DNA of 64,000 nt, taken from positions 1 to 64,000 of the forward strand of contig JAMCXB010000067.1 of the NCBI GenBank assembly GCA_023480735.1, in the 5' to 3' direction. This document shows, one piece after another, positions 7,549 through 17,001 of the stretch (position 1 is its first letter; every line of letters starts with the position of its first letter). Made by a program: the position numbers and the translations under genes. Source of the stretch: Bacteroidota bacterium (GTDB lineage: Bacteria; Bacteroidota; Ignavibacteria; Kryptoniales; JAKASW01). The notes below the pieces were generated by a model, which worked only from the letters and a program-made list of their open reading frames with translations, was not told the origin of the DNA and did no database searches.

Positions 7549-9891
7549 ATGAAAACAACTACGACAAAAGTCGAACAACTCGCGATAGAAAGGTCAGGAC
7601 AAAAACTTCAGTACGTGCCGTCCGAAAAGGTCGGAGTAATTGTAGTGGATAACTTCCCTTCCCTCGGCAAATTGACGGCTTTACGATTTCTTGAATGGGT
7701 ACAGCATAATCCGGGCGGAGTCGTTTCACTGCCGACCGGCAAGACTCCGGAACACTTCATAAGGTGGGTCACCCATTTTGTGGACCAGTGGAACAGTTCA
7801 TCGCTCAGGAAAGAACTTGAAGAAGGAGGAATCACCTCGACCGAAAAGCCCGATATCGGTAGCCTTCACTTTGTTCAGATCGATGAATTCTATCCTATTC
7901 ATCCGAAACAGCAAAATAGTTTTTATTACTATGTCAACAAGTACTATATGCACGGGTTTGGGTTTGACCGCTCAAAGGCACTTCTGATAGATGACAGCAA
8001 GGTCGGACTTCCGGCCGGCAAGCGGATCACAGACATTTGGCCCGAGCAAACGGTCGATCTCTCCCTTCGCTACAGGCAGCCAAAAACCCGCGAGGAGAGA
8101 ATGCAGAAGTCCGTCCTGGAAGACATCGACCAGTGGTGTGCGGAGTACGAGGAACAGATAAGGTCGCTGGGCGGAATCGGATTCTTCCTCGGTGGAATAG
8201 GACCCGACGGTCACATCGGTTTCAATGTCAGTGGATCGGACTTGAACTCCACTACCCGTTTGACCGCCACGAATTATGAAACGCAGGCAGTTGCGGCAAC
8301 CGATCTGGGCGGTATTGAGGTTTCCCGAAATCGTCTCGTTATCACCATCGGACTCGGCACTATTACCTACAACCGCTCTTGTACCGCGATAATAATGGCC
8401 GCCGGTGAAGCGAAGGCGGAGGTTGTGGGAGACGCTATTCAGAAGAAGATGCACGTGCGCTATCCGGGAACAGTCCTGCAGTATCTCCCAAACGCGCGGT
8501 TCTACCTGACCAAGGGAGCTGCTAAGCTCTTGTCTGAGCGCAATTACGAGATCCTTGCAGGTCAAGAGGTAGTCCCCGATGAGGAAACCGAGAGGATCGT
8601 AATCGATTTGGCGGTCGCAAAGAGAAAACGGGTGCGTGAATTAACGGTAAAAGATTTCGAGAGCGAGAGGTTCAGCGAGTTGCTGCTGACCAAGCGGAAA
8701 GAGACTTGGCAGCAACTTGTCGACGAAGTCGACAAGAAGCTGACCGAGAAGGTTGAACTTGGGCGGACATCTCACTCAAATGAAGTCTTTCTCCACACGG
8801 AGCCGCATCATGACGACCTTATGCTTGGGTATCTTCCTTACATTGTTCGCCATGCCCGGGATGCCTCGAACAGTCACACTTTCCTGACTCTTACGAGCGG
8901 GTTCAACGCAGTTACCAACTCTTACATGCTGGATCTCCTGGACAACCTGAAAAGATTTCTGGACGACGGTTCGTTCAGTAAGCTGATCAACGAGGGGTAT
9001 TTTAATCCGAATGATGAGACTAAAAGGAACCGGGACGTCTGGCAATATCTGGATGGCGTTGCTGAGAACAACCCGAGGACGAGAGCTGAAGGCGAGGCAA
9101 GAAGACTGCTTCGAAATCTGGTCTTTCTCTTCGAAGACGATAATGTTCAGAACCTGAAAAACAGAATCGATGAGCTCGCCAATTATTTCAACACCCAGTA
9201 TCCTGGCAAGAAGGACCTGCCGCACATTCAGAGACTCAAGGGAATGATGCGGGAATGGGAAGCGGACTGCCTGTGGGGATACTTCGGGTTCAATGGGCAA
9301 TCCATTCTTCACGCGCGGCTGGGATTTTACAAAGGCGACATCTTCACCGAGGAGCCGAAAGTCGAGCGAGACGTCCTCCCTGTCCTGAATGTGTTGAGAA
9401 AAGTGAAACCGACCATTGTCGGAGTGGCTCTGGATCCTGAGGCAAGCGGTCCTGACACCCATTACAAGGTTTTGCAGGTAATGTCCGAGGCATTGAAGAT
9501 GTATGAGAGTGAATCCGGTCGTTCGGACATAAAAGTCATCGGTTATCGAAATATCTGGTACCGGTTTCATCCTGCAGAGGCGAATGTGTTTATTCCCGTC
9601 TCGCTTAATATGTTTGCCATTTTGCAGAATTCCTTCAACAATGCCTTCGGTTCCCAGCGGGGAGCATCCTTCCCTAGCTATGAGCACGACGGGCCTTTTT
9701 CTGAATTGGCACAGAGAATTCAGGTGAGGCAGTATCAGAAGGTAAAGACCTGCCTCGGGAGGCAGTACTTCAACGAGCATCCGAGCCCGCTGATACGCGC
9801 TACCAGAGGGTTGGTATTTGCCAAACTTATGAACCTGCAGGAGTTCTACGACACTTGTCTTGCACTTAGGAAATCGACGGAAGATCTGTAA
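7549..9891 (+). CDS. NagB-like isomerase/deaminase domain fused to a PIG-L-like deacetylase domain
   Basis: A 780-residue two-domain protein of a type known in Bacteroidota and annotated there as glucosamine-6-phosphate deaminase. Residues about 30-345 are NagB-like: phosphate loop LPTGKTP (61-67), DEFYP (112-116) and GIGPDGHIGFN (216-226). The position of the catalytic Glu of NagB is Val227 (FNVSGS), so standard deaminase chemistry is doubtful. Residues about 410-690 resemble PIG-L/LmbE zinc deacetylases: PHHDD (419-423) supplies metal ligands and a later THYK may supply another. Such a pair could deacetylate and then isomerise an N-acetylamino sugar (inference). ATG at 7549 follows AAGGAACGA. 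Confidence 0.8.
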   Translation: MKTTTTKVEQLAIERSGQKLQYVPSEKVGVIVVDNFPSLGKLTALRFLEWVQHNPGGVVSLPTGKTPEHFIRWVTHFVDQWNSSSLRKELEEGGITSTEKPDIGSLHFVQIDEFYPIHPKQQNSFYYYVNKYYMHGFGFDRSKALLIDDSKVGLPAGKRITDIWPEQTVDLSLRYRQPKTREERMQKSVLEDIDQWCAEYEEQIRSLGGIGFFLGGIGPDGHIGFNVSGSDLNSTTRLTATNYETQAVAATDLGGIEVSRNRLVITIGLGTITYNRSCTAIIMAAGEAKAEVVGDAIQKKMHVRYPGTVLQYLPNARFYLTKGAAKLLSERNYEILAGQEVVPDEETERIVIDLAVAKRKRVRELTVKDFESERFSELLLTKRKETWQQLVDEVDKKLTEKVELGRTSHSNEVFLHTEPHHDDLMLGYLPYIVRHARDASNSHTFLTLTSGFNAVTNSYMLDLLDNLKRFLDDGSFSKLINEGYFNPNDETKRNRDVWQYLDGVAENNPRTRAEGEARRLLRNLVFLFEDDNVQNLKNRIDELANYFNTQYPGKKDLPHIQRLKGMMREWEADCLWGYFGFNGQSILHARLGFYKGDIFTEEPKVERDVLPVLNVLRKVKPTIVGVALDPEASGPDTHYKVLQVMSEALKMYESESGRSDIKVIGYRNIWYRFHPAEANVFIPVSLNMFAILQNSFNNAFGSQRGASFPSYEHDGPFSELAQRIQVRQYQKVKTCLGRQYFNEHPSPLIRATRGLVFAKLMNLQEFYDTCLALRKSTEDL

Positions 9892-9902
9892 GAGCACCAG
9901 AT

Positions 9903-9927
9903 GCGGCGGTGCCAATAGTGCCGCCGC
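9903..9927. terminator. GC-rich hairpin between convergent genes
   Basis: GCGGCGG and CCGCCGC form a 7-bp stem around an 11-base loop, 11 bases after the stop of the NagB/PIG-L gene and just before the stop of nagA on the other strand. TTTCTCTATTT follows on the plus strand, compatible with an intrinsic terminator for the fusion gene. Confidence 0.55.
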
Positions 9928-9932
9928 TTTCT

Positions 9933-11117
9933 CTATTTCGCCATCTGCGGGATAGGAAATCTTTTGTACTCGATTTGTCCGGCTCTCATTGTCATGTCTA
10001 CATTGAAATCCCCATCAAGCACAACGATGTCTGCCCTTTTGTTAGCCTCAATACTCCCGGTCTCTTTGTCTATTCCGAGCGACCGTGCCGCGTTCAGTGA
10101 AACCATGCGCGACGCTTCGGGCAGGTCCACGCCCACTTCGCGGACAATCAGCCTCAGGGCTTTCTCCAGCACTAATGTGCTTCCAGCAAGCGTTCCATTC
10201 TCGAGGTGTACAATGCCGTTACGGACCGATACCTTTTCACCTGCAGAATAATACTCGCCGTCGCCTACCTCTGTTGCCCGTATAGAATCGGTTATTAGCA
10301 TAATGTGGTCGGCACCTTTGACTTTCGTCGCCAACTTGATGATTTTCGGATGTACGTGCGCCCCATCTGCAATCAGTTGAACATCGAGCTTGTCGGATAA
10401 GAGCGATTCCGCCAGAATCCCGACTTCGCGATGATGGAGCGGAGGCATGCTGTTGAAAACGTGAGTCACCTGCTTCGCGCCCAGGTTGATTGCACGCTGT
10501 GCCGTTTCTCCGTCGGCGGAAGAGTGACCGAGTGCAATCACGACACCGTTCCTTATCGCGTCCTCCATGACGGAAATAATACCCGTCAGTTCAGGCGCCA
10601 CAGTCATAAGACGTACGTATCCCTGTCCGGCAACGAATACTTCGCGCCACTTGTCAATTTCAGGGGTCTCGAAATATTCTCCCCTGTTCCCACCCCTCAT
10701 CGCCCGGTTGAGATAAGGACCCTCCAGGTGAATTCCGTAAATATTGGAATGCTCCCGATTTTTGCCGCAATATCCCGCTAAACGGTGCACCGCCGGAATC
10801 AGAAGGGAATGAGACAGAGGAGAGAGAGTTGCAAGCAGAGTCGTCACGCCATGCGCATAATAGTGGCGGGATAATACGGAACAGGTGTCGGGCTTTTCGT
10901 CTGTGAAATCGTAACCTAGTGCGCCGTGAGTATGCACGTCGATGAAGCCCGGCATCAGGATCTTACCGGCGCAATTTATGACTTCATATTCCTTGTCTAT
11001 CTTGTTCGCCGATAATTGGGAGACACTCTTGATCTTCTTCTCCTCAACGGCAACTACTCCGCTATCTATGACCGAATGTGGAGTAACCACCTCTCCGTCA
11101 ACGAAAACGTATTTCAT
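9933..11117 (-). CDS. nagA: N-acetylglucosamine-6-phosphate deacetylase
   Basis: Hydrolyses N-acetylglucosamine-6-phosphate to glucosamine-6-phosphate and acetate, feeding NagB. It is an amidohydrolase-fold enzyme of 394 residues. PGFIDVHTHG (56-65) carries the first metal site and HLEGPY (130-135) the metal-binding Glu132. LGHSSAD and THVFNSM, further along, hold metal histidines, and LITDSI has the catalytic Asp. It is convergent with the fusion gene. Together with nagB and the GlmU-like gene it forms a split amino-sugar cluster; it probably has its own promoter or is read from upstream with rpe, 75 bases away on the same strand. Confidence 0.93.
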   Translation of the reverse strand: MKYVFVDGEVVTPHSVIDSGVVAVEEKKIKSVSQLSANKIDKEYEVINCAGKILMPGFIDVHTHGALGYDFTDEKPDTCSVLSRHYYAHGVTTLLATLSPLSHSLLIPAVHRLAGYCGKNREHSNIYGIHLEGPYLNRAMRGGNRGEYFETPEIDKWREVFVAGQGYVRLMTVAPELTGIISVMEDAIRNGVVIALGHSSADGETAQRAINLGAKQVTHVFNSMPPLHHREVGILAESLLSDKLDVQLIADGAHVHPKIIKLATKVKGADHIMLITDSIRATEVGDGEYYSAGEKVSVRNGIVHLENGTLAGSTLVLEKALRLIVREVGVDLPEASRMVSLNAARSLGIDKETGSIEANKRADIVVLDGDFNVDMTMRAGQIEYKRFPIPQMAK

Positions 11118-11192
11118 TTGGGATTGATTCTCATTTCAGTTCTGATTGCCTGATGATGCATTCCGGGGAGATTACTCACACGGGAGTGGCCG

Positions 11193-11840
11193 TCACCGGG
11201 CGGCTTTTATTTCCCTCACAGTGGCCGTAATATCCGTCGATTTGAATATTGAAGTTCCTGCCACCAAAACGTCTGTCCCTGCATGTACAAGTCCTGCCGC
11301 ATTCTCTGGGCCGACGCCACCGTCCACCTCGACGAAAATCTTCTTTCCGGCAGGAATGAGCTTCTTCACTTCCGAAATCTTCCTGTAGGCGCTGTCGATA
11401 AACTCCTGTCCGCCGAATCCCGGGTTTACAGACATAACCAGTATAAGATCGACATCATAGACAATTTCCGATAAAAGGCCCACTGGCGTGGAAGGATTGA
11501 TAGCGACCCCAGCTTTTGCACCGAGTTGTTTTATCTTGTTGACAGTCCGATTAAGGTGAATCACAGCTTCATAGTGGACCGTGATGAAGTCGGCGCCGGC
11601 CGCTGCAAAACGCTCGATGTATGAGTCAGGATTTTCGATCATCAGATGCGCGTCAAGCACAAGATCGGTCATCTTGTCTACGGCCGATACAAGCAGAGGA
11701 CCGAAAGTAAGGTTAGGAACAAAGTGACCATCCATGATATCCAGGTGAATCCATTCCGCGCCGCCTTTCTCTACCAACCGGATTTGCTCTTCCAGCTTTG
11801 TAAAATCTGCAGAAAGGATTGATGGGGCTACAATTGCCAT
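11193..11840 (-). CDS. rpe: Ribulose-phosphate 3-epimerase
   Basis: Interconverts ribulose-5-phosphate and xylulose-5-phosphate in the pentose phosphate pathway. A 215-residue TIM barrel with APSILSADF (5-13), HLDIMDGHFVPN (about 32-43, metal and catalytic Asp), VMSVNPGFGGQ and VDGG near the C-terminus. It overlaps the stop of the PASTA-protein gene by one base (TAATG), so the two are co-translated. Confidence 0.95.
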   Translation of the reverse strand: MAIVAPSILSADFTKLEEQIRLVEKGGAEWIHLDIMDGHFVPNLTFGPLLVSAVDKMTDLVLDAHLMIENPDSYIERFAAAGADFITVHYEAVIHLNRTVNKIKQLGAKAGVAINPSTPVGLLSEIVYDVDLILVMSVNPGFGGQEFIDSAYRKISEVKKLIPAGKKIFVEVDGGVGPENAAGLVHAGTDVLVAGTSIFKSTDITATVREIKAAR

Positions 11841-12622
11841 TACTGTTCAGGGCCCTCTTGCTGGTTCTCTATGGACGAAACGAACAGGTTAATCTTTGTA
11901 CCCTTTGGCACGATTTCTTGTGAACGTGGGTATTGCTCGATTACTGTATTTGGAACCAGTCTTCTGCTCGGTTGGAAGGTGATATCACCAAGGAGAAGTC
12001 CGCCGTTCAGGATCGCCCTTTGTGCATCCGCGAGAGGCAGGCCTACCAGAGTCGGCACAGATACTTCGCCGACAGTTGGTGTTCCTGCAGACACGACGAT
12101 AGATATTGCGGAACCTGTGGGGGCCAACGAATTGGCAGGCAACGATTGCGACATTACAACGTTCTGAGGAAAATTGCTCGAAGAATCAAAGGTCACTTTC
12201 CCGAGGATGAAGCCTGCGCGTTCCAGCATGAACTGCGCCTCACGTTGAGAATGGCCGCTTAGGTTGGGAACCGTGACCTTCTCAACTCCACCGCTCAGGA
12301 TGAAGTAAATCCGCCTTCCGTGTTTTACAACCGATTCCCCCTCTGGGTTTTGCGACAGCACGGTATTTGGCGCCAACTTGCTTGATTTATTTCCGCCGAC
12401 TTCAAATTGTAAACCAAGCGTGTCAAGGATTTCTCTCGCTTTTGCTGCCTGTTTTCCGACAAGGTTGGGTACGGTCACCGTACCACCGTCGTTGACATAC
12501 CACGGCATTACAACCCAGTTCATGAGCGAAAAGAACACAATAAACAATAGTACCCACAAATATAATTTGCGTGCAAGATTTGACCACAGCAGATGCATGA
12601 AGAAGCTTCTCTTTGTATTCAT
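11840..12622 (-). CDS. Membrane-anchored protein with three PASTA domains
   Basis: A 260-residue protein with a short basic N-terminus, one membrane helix (about 18-38) and three tandem PASTA repeats outside, near 45-110, 113-180 and 185-250. Each opens with a V-P-L-V/S-G pattern such as VPNLVGKQA. PASTA domains bind peptidoglycan fragments or beta-lactams in serine/threonine kinases and penicillin-binding proteins. Here no kinase or transpeptidase domain is attached. A role as a cell-wall sensor or scaffold is inferred. It is co-transcribed with rpe. Confidence 0.85.
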   Translation of the reverse strand: MNTKRSFFMHLLWSNLARKLYLWVLLFIVFFSLMNWVVMPWYVNDGGTVTVPNLVGKQAAKAREILDTLGLQFEVGGNKSSKLAPNTVLSQNPEGESVVKHGRRIYFILSGGVEKVTVPNLSGHSQREAQFMLERAGFILGKVTFDSSSNFPQNVVMSQSLPANSLAPTGSAISIVVSAGTPTVGEVSVPTLVGLPLADAQRAILNGGLLLGDITFQPSRRLVPNTVIEQYPRSQEIVPKGTKINLFVSSIENQQEGPEQ

Positions 12623-12682
12623 TTGATGGTTAGAATCTATCCATTACATCATTGATTTTCAAGATTTCATTGTTTGGGGCGC

Positions 12683-12794
12683 GTAACCCCTCACTTATGG
12701 TTTCTCGCCAAGCCGCAAAGCGAACCGCTCATCAACATTTCTTTGCGTTCTTGGCGCCTTTGCGAGAGAAATAACCCTTTCAGTGAGGCATTAC
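12683..12794 (+). mobile_element. MITE-like element, copy 2 (112 bp)
   Basis: Same family as 4776-4891, opposite orientation. Flanked by the exact 8-bp direct repeat TGGGGCGC at 12675-12682 and 12795-12802. It sits 61 bases upstream of the PASTA gene, in the 327-base gap 12623-12949, in which I see no other feature. A small minus-strand open frame runs through it but is not credible as a gene. Confidence 0.83.
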
Positions 12795-12949
12795 TGGGGC
12801 GCCGTTTATTCTTCATTCCCGCAATGTCGGAAACCCGTATGTCTATCGAATGATTAGTATGTCCCATCGTCACGCACAGGATCGTGTCGCACCGGGTTTG
12901 GAGGTCTTATCAAAACATTACACGCCATAACTCCAGGTTCAGGATGTTA

Positions 12950-13258
12950 TCAACCTTTGATTTTGCATTCCCAGCTGGGCCAGCTGTTCCCCTTGTGCCG
13001 GTTGTTTTCCCATTGCATGGGTTCAAGATTGATCAGTGCGTCAGTGCCGCCTTCAGAAACCGGCCTGACATGATCAATCTCCCAGCCGAACTGTGACTGA
13101 ATATCTCCATAATAAAGTTTCCTAATTAAGGCCCCGCATTTGTCTCTCCTCCACAGGCTCGGGTCATATCCTGCGACAGCATAGGCCTTTTCCCATACCG
13201 CATCGACTATGCTGTTCGAGAATTCTCTCCCTTCCACGGTCCTGTTCGGTAACCTCAT
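12950..13258 (-). CDS. Small HNH endonuclease family protein
   Basis: A 102-residue stand-alone HNH domain. IDHVRPVSEGGTDALINLEP (about 62-81) carries the conserved His and Asn, and the final HKGN (about 88-91) the metal-binding His. There is no CxxC zinc pair. AAGGAGG lies about ten bases before the ATG. Small orphan HNH proteins occur as free nucleases or as accessory parts of mobile elements, and this one lies 155 bases from a MITE-like element. Target unknown. Confidence 0.75.
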   Translation of the reverse strand: MRLPNRTVEGREFSNSIVDAVWEKAYAVAGYDPSLWRRDKCGALIRKLYYGDIQSQFGWEIDHVRPVSEGGTDALINLEPMQWENNRHKGNSWPSWECKIKG

Positions 13259-13880
13259 TCTTTCACAGCCTCCTTTCTATTCCCACTTTCGATCGCACGT
13301 CTCTGCACAGGCGGTGAGCAAAATTACTGCCACGTAGTGAAGCAGTGTAACGGAGCTTCATTCATTGCCAGTAAGGGATTTTATCCCGCCGCGAGCAGCC
13401 TTCCAGAGTCCATTCTCCTTTCCCCCTCTTCCAAGAAGAAAGGACTCTACGAGCGCACAGAGGGCATTTCAAACGGCTTGCCCTGACGGTCCCTCCGTGA
13501 TGCCGGTAATTACTGCCGGTGCTTTAGTTCTATGTTTTTTTCGTGTTTGTGATGTTCAACAATCCCTGACAAATTGTCTATCACCAAGTGAAAAGATTAA
13601 GCACTTTTCTCACAGCCGATAAATGATGCAAGCTCCCTGTTCCCGCCGCTGACAATTCGTAAAACGCCTTGTCTCTCTGCATTCACTTAGTCATGCAGAT
13701 CATCCGCTATCTCTGTCTTTCGAGGAGTTTCCAGGTACAATTTTCTGTAGCCCTGACCGCGCACTCACAAAATGCCGTTTTAAGACATTGCCCTATACTA
13801 CACTAGTACGGAATAAATTACACATAAGAGGCCCTTAGATACAACTAAAGGATGGTGCTGCCCGACACTCCCTCTCCGCG
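13259..13880. other. Gene-free stretch
   Basis: A 622-base gap between the HNH gene and ptb. I see no tRNA, strong hairpin or credible coding frame. A plus-strand frame at 13365-13622 lacks a ribosome site and protein-like composition. It may be decayed sequence. Confidence 0.5.
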
Positions 13881-14813
13881 TCAGCCTCGTTTCAAGTATT
13901 CGCTCACAATGCTGCCCAGTGCAACCGAGAGCAGTTTTGCATCACTCTTGTCCGATCGGGACGGAATAAGAATAGGCACCTTCGCACCGACTATTACATG
14001 AGCAAGCCTGAGACTTGCAAAGTAAGTCGTACTTTTTGCGAGGCTGTTCGCTGATTCGATATTGGCGGCCACCAGGATTTCAGCCCTCCCTGCCACTGCA
14101 GACCTGATTCCCTTTTCGTCTGCAGCCTCAGGAGAAAGAGCATTGTCTAGTGCAAATGGCCCATCGACGATGCACCCTTTAATTTGGCCCCGCTCATTCA
14201 TCTTTGATAGGGCTGCGGCATCAATGGTCGATTGAAGATTTGGCAAAACAAACTCAGTTGCGGACAGTATTGCAACTTTCGGATTCTCGTTGCCCAGGGC
14301 ATGAGCCACTTCTACGGCATTGATAACGAGTTCAACTTTGTTTTTCAGATCCGGTGAAAGCGTCATCCCTCCGTCCGTTATCATCACAAATTGATTGTCC
14401 GGCCTCGGTGGGTACTCAAGTACGAAAATATCGCTCAAGAGTCTGCCGGTCTTGAGTCCGCTCCCTTCGTTCAGCACCGCCTTCATCATCGTTGCAGTGT
14501 CTACTCCACCTTTCATGAGAAGGTCTGCCTGTCCATCTAACACAGACGCTATTGCCGCCTTCAACGCACAGGACACCTCATTACAGTCTCCTATTTCAAT
14601 GGCAGATTCCAGACCTGAATATGATGCGATCCCCTCTGAAATCTGAGTTCTGTTGCCAAACAGCATAAACCTCGTCTTCAGCGACGTCGCCGCTTCTGCA
14701 ATGGCCGAAAATGTCTCATTGTTATTGGGATTTACGACGGCGACCGTTTTCGTAGGCAACGATACCGCGTATCCTAACAACTCTTGAAAATTATGAATTT
14801 CATTACCTCTCAT
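13881..14813 (-). CDS. ptb: Phosphate butyryltransferase
   Basis: Transfers the acyl group of butyryl-CoA (or branched/other short acyl-CoA) to phosphate. A 310-residue member of the phosphotransacetylase/phosphotransbutyrylase family with LLMKGG (about 98-103), LSDIFVLE (about 125-132), GGMTLSPDL (about 148-156) and IVDGPFALDNA (about 215-225). It begins immediately after the butyrate kinase stop with no gap, so the pair acts together: acyl-CoA to acyl-phosphate to acid plus ATP. Substrate chain length cannot be read from the sequence. Confidence 0.9.
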   Translation of the reverse strand: MRGNEIHNFQELLGYAVSLPTKTVAVVNPNNNETFSAIAEAATSLKTRFMLFGNRTQISEGIASYSGLESAIEIGDCNEVSCALKAAIASVLDGQADLLMKGGVDTATMMKAVLNEGSGLKTGRLLSDIFVLEYPPRPDNQFVMITDGGMTLSPDLKNKVELVINAVEVAHALGNENPKVAILSATEFVLPNLQSTIDAAALSKMNERGQIKGCIVDGPFALDNALSPEAADEKGIRSAVAGRAEILVAANIESANSLAKSTTYFASLRLAHVIVGAKVPILIPSRSDKSDAKLLSVALGSIVSEYLKRG

Positions 14814-15893
14814 TCAGTACTCCAAAGCTTTTTCTTTTCCCTGTAATACCCGAAGGACCCCGAGAGCCAGGCTCTTCATTTCGTCTTCGCCGGGATAAAC
14901 CTGAATCTCTGCGATGAAACCGACTCTCTCCTCAATCCAGTCTGTCAACATTTTCGAACCTGCGAGCCCGCCCGTCAGGATGATCGCATCGATGTTCCCG
15001 TTGAGGACCGTGGCCATTGCGCCGATTTCTTTGGCGATCTGGTATGCCATCGACTGGTAGATTTCACGTGGCATGGCGTCACCTTGCTCAACTCGCATTT
15101 CAACTGCACGGGCCGAATTTGTGCCCAGATACGCAAGCAAGCCTCCCTTACCCATGACCATCTTCCTGATTTCCTGCTGCGTATAGTCTCCCGAAAAGCA
15201 AACGTCGATAAACTGTTGAAGCGGCAACCCTCCGGTTCGTTCCGGCGAGAAAGGACCGTCGCTCGACGCATCGTTGGCATCGATTATCTGTCCAGCCTTC
15301 ACGGGCGCAACTGAAATACCTCCACCGAGATGAGCAATTACAAAGCTAGTGTCATGCACATCCTTGCCCACCTTCTCTGCCGCCATCCGCGCTGCGGCAT
15401 GGATATTCAACGCGTGAGAGAGACTCTTGCGTTTGATCAAAGGATGCCCTGAATAGCGAGCTAAGGGACCGAATTCATCGACCGATACCGGATCTACCAC
15501 AAATGAGGGACAGCCATATTCGCAACCAATTTGTTGTACGATGGCGCAACCCAAATTGGAGGCATGCTCTCCTTGAAGATTTGCGCGAGCATCGGCAATC
15601 ATCGCTTCATTTACTGTGTACGTTCCTCCGGCAACGGGTTTCAGGAGTCCTCCTATGCCTACCGCTGCAGATAATGGGCTATTCAACGTCTTCAACCAAT
15701 CCGAAGCGATTCTTGCCCGGAACTCCAACTGGTCCCAAACGTGATCATATTTGTCCAACTCATCTTCACGGTGTCTGAATGTCTCTGATGACACGGCGAC
15801 TGCATCCCGGAACAGGGACAATTTAGTTGAAGTCGATCCTGTGTTTACGACGAATATCAGGAAGCCTTCGTGGGGCTCATGCATGACCAGCAC
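14814..15893 (-). CDS. buk: Butyrate kinase
   Basis: Makes ATP and a short-chain acid from acyl phosphate, or the reverse. A 359-residue acetokinase-fold protein: NTGSTSTKLSLF (about 17-28) near the start, AHLGGGISVA (about 193-202) for the phosphate and ILTGGLAGS (about 306-314) near the end. It fits butyrate kinase rather than acetate kinase by length and by these motifs. It forms a two-gene operon with ptb. Butyrate or isobutyrate from fermentation or branched amino acids is the plausible substrate (inference). Confidence 0.92.
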   Translation of the reverse strand: MLVMHEPHEGFLIFVVNTGSTSTKLSLFRDAVAVSSETFRHREDELDKYDHVWDQLEFRARIASDWLKTLNSPLSAAVGIGGLLKPVAGGTYTVNEAMIADARANLQGEHASNLGCAIVQQIGCEYGCPSFVVDPVSVDEFGPLARYSGHPLIKRKSLSHALNIHAAARMAAEKVGKDVHDTSFVIAHLGGGISVAPVKAGQIIDANDASSDGPFSPERTGGLPLQQFIDVCFSGDYTQQEIRKMVMGKGGLLAYLGTNSARAVEMRVEQGDAMPREIYQSMAYQIAKEIGAMATVLNGNIDAIILTGGLAGSKMLTDWIEERVGFIAEIQVYPGEDEMKSLALGVLRVLQGKEKALEY

Positions 15894-15947
15894 CCTTTCG
15901 CGAAATGGAACCCGTTTTTCAAGCTTCGAAAATCAGTCAAACTTACA

Positions 15948-15969
15948 CCCCAAGCGGCAACCGCTGGGG
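15948..15969. terminator. Hairpin between the PorV-like gene and buk
   Basis: CCCCAAGCGG and CCGCTGGGG pair with one bulged A around a CAA loop. It lies between two minus-strand genes, 36 bases past the stop of the PorV-like gene. No T-run follows on the minus strand, so it may be a processing or rho-independent-like hairpin only. Confidence 0.35.
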
Positions 15970-16004
15970 AGACAAAAATTAGAGCCGAACAAGTTCAATC
16001 TATG

Positions 16005-16931
16005 TTAAAAGGCGGTGGTTAAATTCACTCGGTTGAGCGCGCCAATCTTTCCCCACGAAGTGTAAGAATAATCGAATCCGTAACCGTAAAACTTCAGCCC
16101 TACTCCGAAAGATAGCCCTTCCAAACCCGAACTCAGTCCCACCTTCATCTGAGTATGCTCAAGATTGTCGTAGCCTACGCGTAAATGGAAATTATCCGAC
16201 AGAAGGAATTCTCCCCCTATCACAAAAGAACGGAGCTTTTCCGACAGATTAAGGTTTGAGTCTCCCAGCCTTTGGAAAGCTACATTTAGGACCAAAGGCA
16301 AATGCTCCAGTTGTTTCGAGAAACCTATCCTCACATTCAAAGGCAAAGCCTCTGTAATTCCCCCATAAGTGCTAAGCTGCTTGCCGATATTGAGGATTGA
16401 AAACCCTACTCCAAAAAGATCGGCTGGAAAATTATAATACAGTCCGACATCCATTCCCAAGGCGGAGGAGGAATAGGAGGAAATCGATGAGTAGATACCC
16501 TTGAGACTTAATCCGTAACTGAAATTCTCCGCAAGGTAATTGGAATAGTTGAGTGTCAACATGGCATCTCCGGCACTGAAGGTGCCGTACTGATTTCCCA
16601 TCTCGTCGGTCGTGGGAAACTTGCCGTAATTAATGTATCCAAGCCCCACTCCAAAATAGCCTTCCTTTGGGAGCTGGAACGTGGAGAAGACATACCCGGC
16701 GTTTATGTCGAGGACGTGTTTGAGGAAGCCAAAGGTGACTGCCCGATTCTTAGAAGAGACTGATAAAGCCGGGTTATAGTAGAAGGATGTAGGATCATCG
16801 ATCCGTGCCATTGCACTTCCGGCAAGCGCTGCTTCGCGTGCACTGACGTCAAGATTCAGAAATTCATATGCCGTTTGACCGAAAACAGGACTTGTTGCCG
16901 CGAGAATTAGTACAAAACTGAGGATTTTCAT
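16005..16931 (-). CDS. PorV/PorQ-type outer membrane beta-barrel protein
   Basis: A 308-residue protein with a cleavable signal peptide (1 to about 18, ending VFGQ). Next comes TAYEFLNLDVSAREAALAG (about 20-38), typical of PorV/PorQ-like barrels in the FCB group, and DPTSFYYNPAL near 47-57. The rest alternates hydrophobic and polar residues as barrel strands do and ends in a phenylalanine. PorQ and PorV take part in type IX secretion; no other secretion gene of that system is in the window, so the role here is open. The glycosyltransferase gene is divergent. Confidence 0.78.
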   Translation of the reverse strand: MKILSFVLILAATSPVFGQTAYEFLNLDVSAREAALAGSAMARIDDPTSFYYNPALSVSSKNRAVTFGFLKHVLDINAGYVFSTFQLPKEGYFGVGLGYINYGKFPTTDEMGNQYGTFSAGDAMLTLNYSNYLAENFSYGLSLKGIYSSISSYSSSALGMDVGLYYNFPADLFGVGFSILNIGKQLSTYGGITEALPLNVRIGFSKQLEHLPLVLNVAFQRLGDSNLNLSEKLRSFVIGGEFLLSDNFHLRVGYDNLEHTQMKVGLSSGLEGLSFGVGLKFYGYGFDYSYTSWGKIGALNRVNLTTAF

Positions 16932-17001
16932 TTTGAGAATGTACCCGCGATTATTCTATTTTTCAAGACCACCTGTTTTGATTATATTTTCTCACGAATT
17001 C

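Noticed and set aside
8776-9915. Long open frame (379 codons) antisense to the NagB/PIG-L gene
   Set aside because: It lies within a gene with strong homology and has no family features; a shadow frame.
13365-13622. Plus-strand frame in the gap before ptb
   Set aside because: TTG start, no ribosome site and atypical composition; not supported as a gene.
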